Source: Spirodela intermedia (taxonomy: Eukaryota; Streptophyta; Magnoliopsida; Alismatales; Araceae). From it: a stretch of 64,000 nt of DNA. The notes beneath the pieces were generated by a model that had not been told where the DNA came from, did not search any database, and saw nothing but the letters and a program-made list of their open reading frames with translations. The stretch lies in NCBI GenBank assembly GCA_902729315.2, contig LR746277.1:501001-565000 (forward strand), written 5' to 3'. The position numbers and the translations under genes are program-made. Below are positions 61,168-64,000 of the stretch, one piece after another; positions within the stretch are counted from its first letter, which is position 1, and each line of letters starts with the position of its first letter.

Positions 61168-63974
61168 CTAGGAGACGGAGTTCCTCCACCTCCTCTGTCC
61201 CTTCCTCGCCGGCGCCGGCGGCGCCGCCGGACCATGGCCGGACCGAGGCTGGTTATCATGGTCCGAGCCGTCCGCCCCCATCTTGGTCAGCCTGCTCAGC
61301 TTCTTCCACCCGCTGGTCCAGCCCGAGGAAGGGACAGAGGAGTTCTTGGGGGCCTTCATGGCGGCCTTCTCGAGCTGCCTCTGCAAGCTCTCAACTTCCC
61401 CCTGCAACTCGAGGTACTTCACCTTCATCCCCTCCATCTCGAACTTGAGCGAGTTGATGTCCTTCTTCGCCGCCGCCCAGCCCTCCTGGAACGACTGCGG
61501 AGTGCCCTCCAGCAGCGCCCTTCTCGCCGGAACCGTCGCCGCCGCTTCGCCGCCGGCGACAGCGCTGCTGAGCTTGACCTGCTCGGAGAAGAGGACCTGG
61601 ACGACGACGCGCAGGGGGAGGCGCTCGTTCTGCGCGGCGTGCATGCAGGCGTCCATGGAGAGCTTCTGGCAGTCCATGACGCGGCAGAGACGCTTCCTCT
61701 CGTGCTCGGAGAGGCCCGGGTGGGCCTTGAGATACGAATCCACCGCCCTGTAAAGGCCGTCATCGGAGGACCTCGCAGTGTCCGGCAGCGCCTCCGCCAG
61801 CACCTGGAACTTGGTCGGCGACAGGTTCCTGCCCCTCTCACAGGATCAAGAACAATAATCAGCCATGGCGGAGAGTTGGGAAGAAGAAGGAAGAATCAGC
61901 CATGTCGGAGGAGGGGAAGAGTTGAGAAGAGGAAGAATCAACTGAGGAGGAGGAGTTGGGAAGCGTAATGAAGAATCAGCCATGATGGCGGAGGAGGAGA
62001 TGGGAAGTGGAAGGAAGAATCAGTCATGGCGGAGGAGCAATTGGGTAGAGGAAGGAAGAATCAGCCATGGTGGGGTAGGAAAAGTTGGGAAGAGGAAGGA
62101 AGAATCGTAGTCGGGAAAAGGAAGGAAGAATCAGCGATGGCCGAGGAGGAGAGAGGGAGGGGAAGGATTCATCTTGGCCATGCTCACCTGTCTCTGGCAA
62201 CCTCGGTGAGGTAGCTGTCGAGGAGACGGGCGACCCTGGTCTTGGCGGCGGCGCCGCCGTCGTGCTGCTCCTGGACGAGGAAGTGCTCAACCAGGCGCCG
62301 CACCAGGTCCACGTCGTACAGCGTCTCCCCCCCGCCGGCGGTGGCGCTGCCGTAGCAGGGGATGAGCAGGTCCGCCAGCTCCGCCTGCTCCAGCTGCATT
62401 CCCACCCTCTTTTCCAGCTCCGTCACCAGCGCCGGCGCCACCCCCAGCATCGTCGCCAGCCGCAGCAGCCGCAGCAGGAACCCGCACGAGACGCTGTCCT
62501 TGTGCGGCGGCGTGATGCTGATCAGGCTCTCCACCGTCATCCTCTGCTCCCTCATATTCCCTGCGGCGCCCCCGCCGGCGCCGGAGACGACGATGTGGAG
62601 TCCCTCCTCGAGGGCCCCCCCCTCCTTCGCCATCCCTGGGAGCCACTTGCCGGCGTAGAACATGATGGCGGCGCCGACGAGCTCCGGCCGCATCCCCTTC
62701 ACCTTGATGGCGGTGACCACCCGCACGAAGTGGTCGATCCTCAGCACCGCGACGTCCTCCATCCACCAGTCGGCCGCCGCCGCCTGCCGGCGGCTCCGGC
62801 GGGGGCTGCTGTCCGTGGAGTCGCCGGCGGCGGGGCCTGCGCAGGCCTTCCAGGCAATGGACTCGCTGCAGCGGCGGACGATCTGCAGGTTCTCGGCCCA
62901 TGGCGAGAGGGATTCGCAGGTCTTCAGGACAACAATGGAGTCGCGCCAGGAGGAGAGGACGACGTAGCTGAGAAAGGCCTCGGTCTTGAAGATGAGGTTG
63001 CCTTCTTCGAGGTCCTCGGTCATCTCCAGGAACTCGGCGGCGCAGCGGAGGCCGGAGATGTTCCCCGCCGTGAGGTCGACGGCGATGCCGTAGCAGAACT
63101 TGGCGGCTAGCTCGAAGGAGGCGGCGCCGCCGGGGAGGTCCTCCAGATCGATGCAACTCAGTTGCTCCGCGTCGCCCCGCCGCTCCTCGTGGAAGATCCT
63201 GCTCAGCCTCCCGCTCCTCGACAGAAGGGGATACTTCGCCATGGCCACCAGCGCCACCAGGACAACCACATCAGAGAAGAAATCTGGAGAGAGGATGAAT
63301 GGTGAAGGCTGGAGAAAGAAGACGGATCGGAGATGGAGATGACGGTAGAGAGAAGAAGAGAGAACGAATTGGAGGTAGTATGGGAGAGAGAGAGAGAGAG
63401 AGAGAGAGAAGTCTAGAGAGAAGTTGGTGGAGGCTGGAGGAAGCAGACGGATCGGAGACGAGATGACTGTGCGAGAGGACTGCAGGCAGAGTGAGAGAGA
63501 GAGAAAACTAGAGTGAGAATGGTGGAGGCTAGAGGAAGCAGACGGATCGGTGACGGAGATGACTGTAGAGAGAAGAAGAGATAATTGCTGGCAGTACGGG
63601 AGAGAGGGAGATAGAGAGAGAGAGGTCTAGAGAGAGAATGGTGGAGGCCGGAGAGAGCAGACGGATCAGAGACGGAGATGACTGTAGAAAGAAGAAGAGA
63701 TAACTGCAGGCGGTATGGAAGAGAGAGAGGGAGATAGAGATAAGTCTAGAGCGAGATTGGTGGAGGCTAGAGGAAGCAGACGAATCGACGACGGAGATGA
63801 CAGTAGAGAGGAGAGAACTGCAGACAGAGTGGGAGAGAGGAGAGAGAGAAGTCTAGAGAGAGGGGGAGAGAGCAGTACCTTGTGAAGATGGAAGCTGACG
63901 CCGGCAACTCTGACGAGGAGGTCGCTGGGAGCGTCGGTGGCGACGTGCCTGGAAGGAATTGAGTCGCCGGCCAT
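61168..63974 (-). CDS. NPH3/RPT2-family BTB protein, 3 exons
   Basis: This family provides plasma-membrane adaptors and CUL3 substrate adaptors in phototropin, auxin-transport and related signalling. I cannot assign the subfamily. Exons: 63974-63879, 63233-62188, 61828-61168. They total 1,803 nt, giving 600 aa. The BTB domain begins SDLLVRVAGVSFHLHK, then YPLLSRSGRL after intron 1 (a conserved join). The NPH3 domain begins at WWMEDVAVLRIDHF (about residue 188) and continues through SPTKFQVLAEALP, DGLYRAVDSYLKAHP, LCRVMDCQKLS and AAQNERLPLRVVVQVLF. A coiled coil (KKDINSLKFEMEG onward) follows. The protein ends WRNSVS, with serine at the antepenultimate position. GC content is much higher than in neighbouring genes. 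Both introns are minisatellite-filled. The promoter lies mostly outside the window. Confidence 0.93.
61860..62165. repeat. Minisatellite in NPH3-family intron 2
   Basis: Imperfect units of roughly 40-50 bp built on ggaagaatcagccatggcggaggag followed by ttgggaag. Six or so copies fill most of the 359-bp intron. Confidence 0.8.
63295..63865. repeat. Minisatellite in NPH3-family intron 1
   Basis: Units start at about 63301, 63425, 63521, 63640 and 63759, so the spacing is 124, 96, 119 and 119 bp. Each holds ggtggaggct.gaggaagcagacggatcg, then gagatgactgtagagag and a GA-rich tail. A pure (GA)n tract lies at about 63386-63412. Confidence 0.9.
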
Positions 63975-64000
63975 GAACCGAGAAGTGAGATCGGAGCTTC

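Noticed and set aside
61234-61968. 244-codon plus-strand frame
   Set aside because: Antisense shadow of NPH3-family exon 3 running into the intron 2 minisatellite.
62085-63110. 341-codon plus-strand frame
   Set aside because: Antisense to NPH3-family exon 2. It is open because of GC-rich codons and has no domain similarity.

Overview
This is nuclear DNA from a flowering plant. The evidence is long intron-containing genes with GT-AG splicing, plant-type gene families, three decayed Ty1/copia LTR retrotransposons, SINE-like and AT-rich repeats, and many microsatellites. I cannot fix the species from the sequence. I saw no bacterial, organellar, CRISPR or rRNA content and no convincing tRNA gene.

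Positions 1-28,200 are a repeat-rich accessory block. It holds three intact-looking copies (A 352-771, D 16344-16760, F 19152-19577) and at least four broken copies of an unrecognised, intronless family of roughly 140-residue membrane proteins. Mixed with them are the first 1.5 exons of a glutamate decarboxylase gene, a shuffled exon-9 fragment of SGR2, and a larger SGR2 pseudogene. Three copia elements (about 6986-9190, 10233-15420 and 21273-27958) sit among these pieces. Several inverted duplications give the block its architecture: 1-1020 against 18960-19965; 1795-2165 against 4800-5115; 9190-9600 against 18172-18560; and 9605-16450 against 27979-30230.

The last pair duplicated a tail-to-tail unit made of the SGR2 3' end and a membrane-protein gene. 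The two copies then decayed reciprocally. The left copy keeps an intact membrane-protein gene but has a copia element in its SGR2 exon. The right copy keeps the intact SGR2 gene, but its membrane-protein gene survives only as a tail next to another copia LTR.

Positions 28,865-63,974 are conserved genic DNA. In order they are: an SGR2-type DDHD phospholipase (minus, 21 coding exons, 952 aa by my model); a MEMO-family protein (minus, 8 exons, 291 aa); an OS-9-type ER lectin (plus, 8 exons, 299 aa); and an NPH3/RPT2-family BTB protein (minus, 3 exons, 600 aa). Each model was built by hand from splice consensus and homology, and every exon phase adds up. MEMO and OS-9 are divergent over a 1.16-kb shared upstream region that contains a perfect 25-bp hairpin, GGCCCA motifs and an ACGT palindrome. 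OS-9 and NPH3 converge.

The genes do not form one pathway. The proteins have separate roles: endomembrane lipid metabolism and gravitropism (SGR2), a conserved metal-binding-type fold (MEMO), ER-associated degradation (OS-9) and light or auxin signalling adaptors (NPH3). The main novelty is the membrane-protein family and its rearranged cluster.
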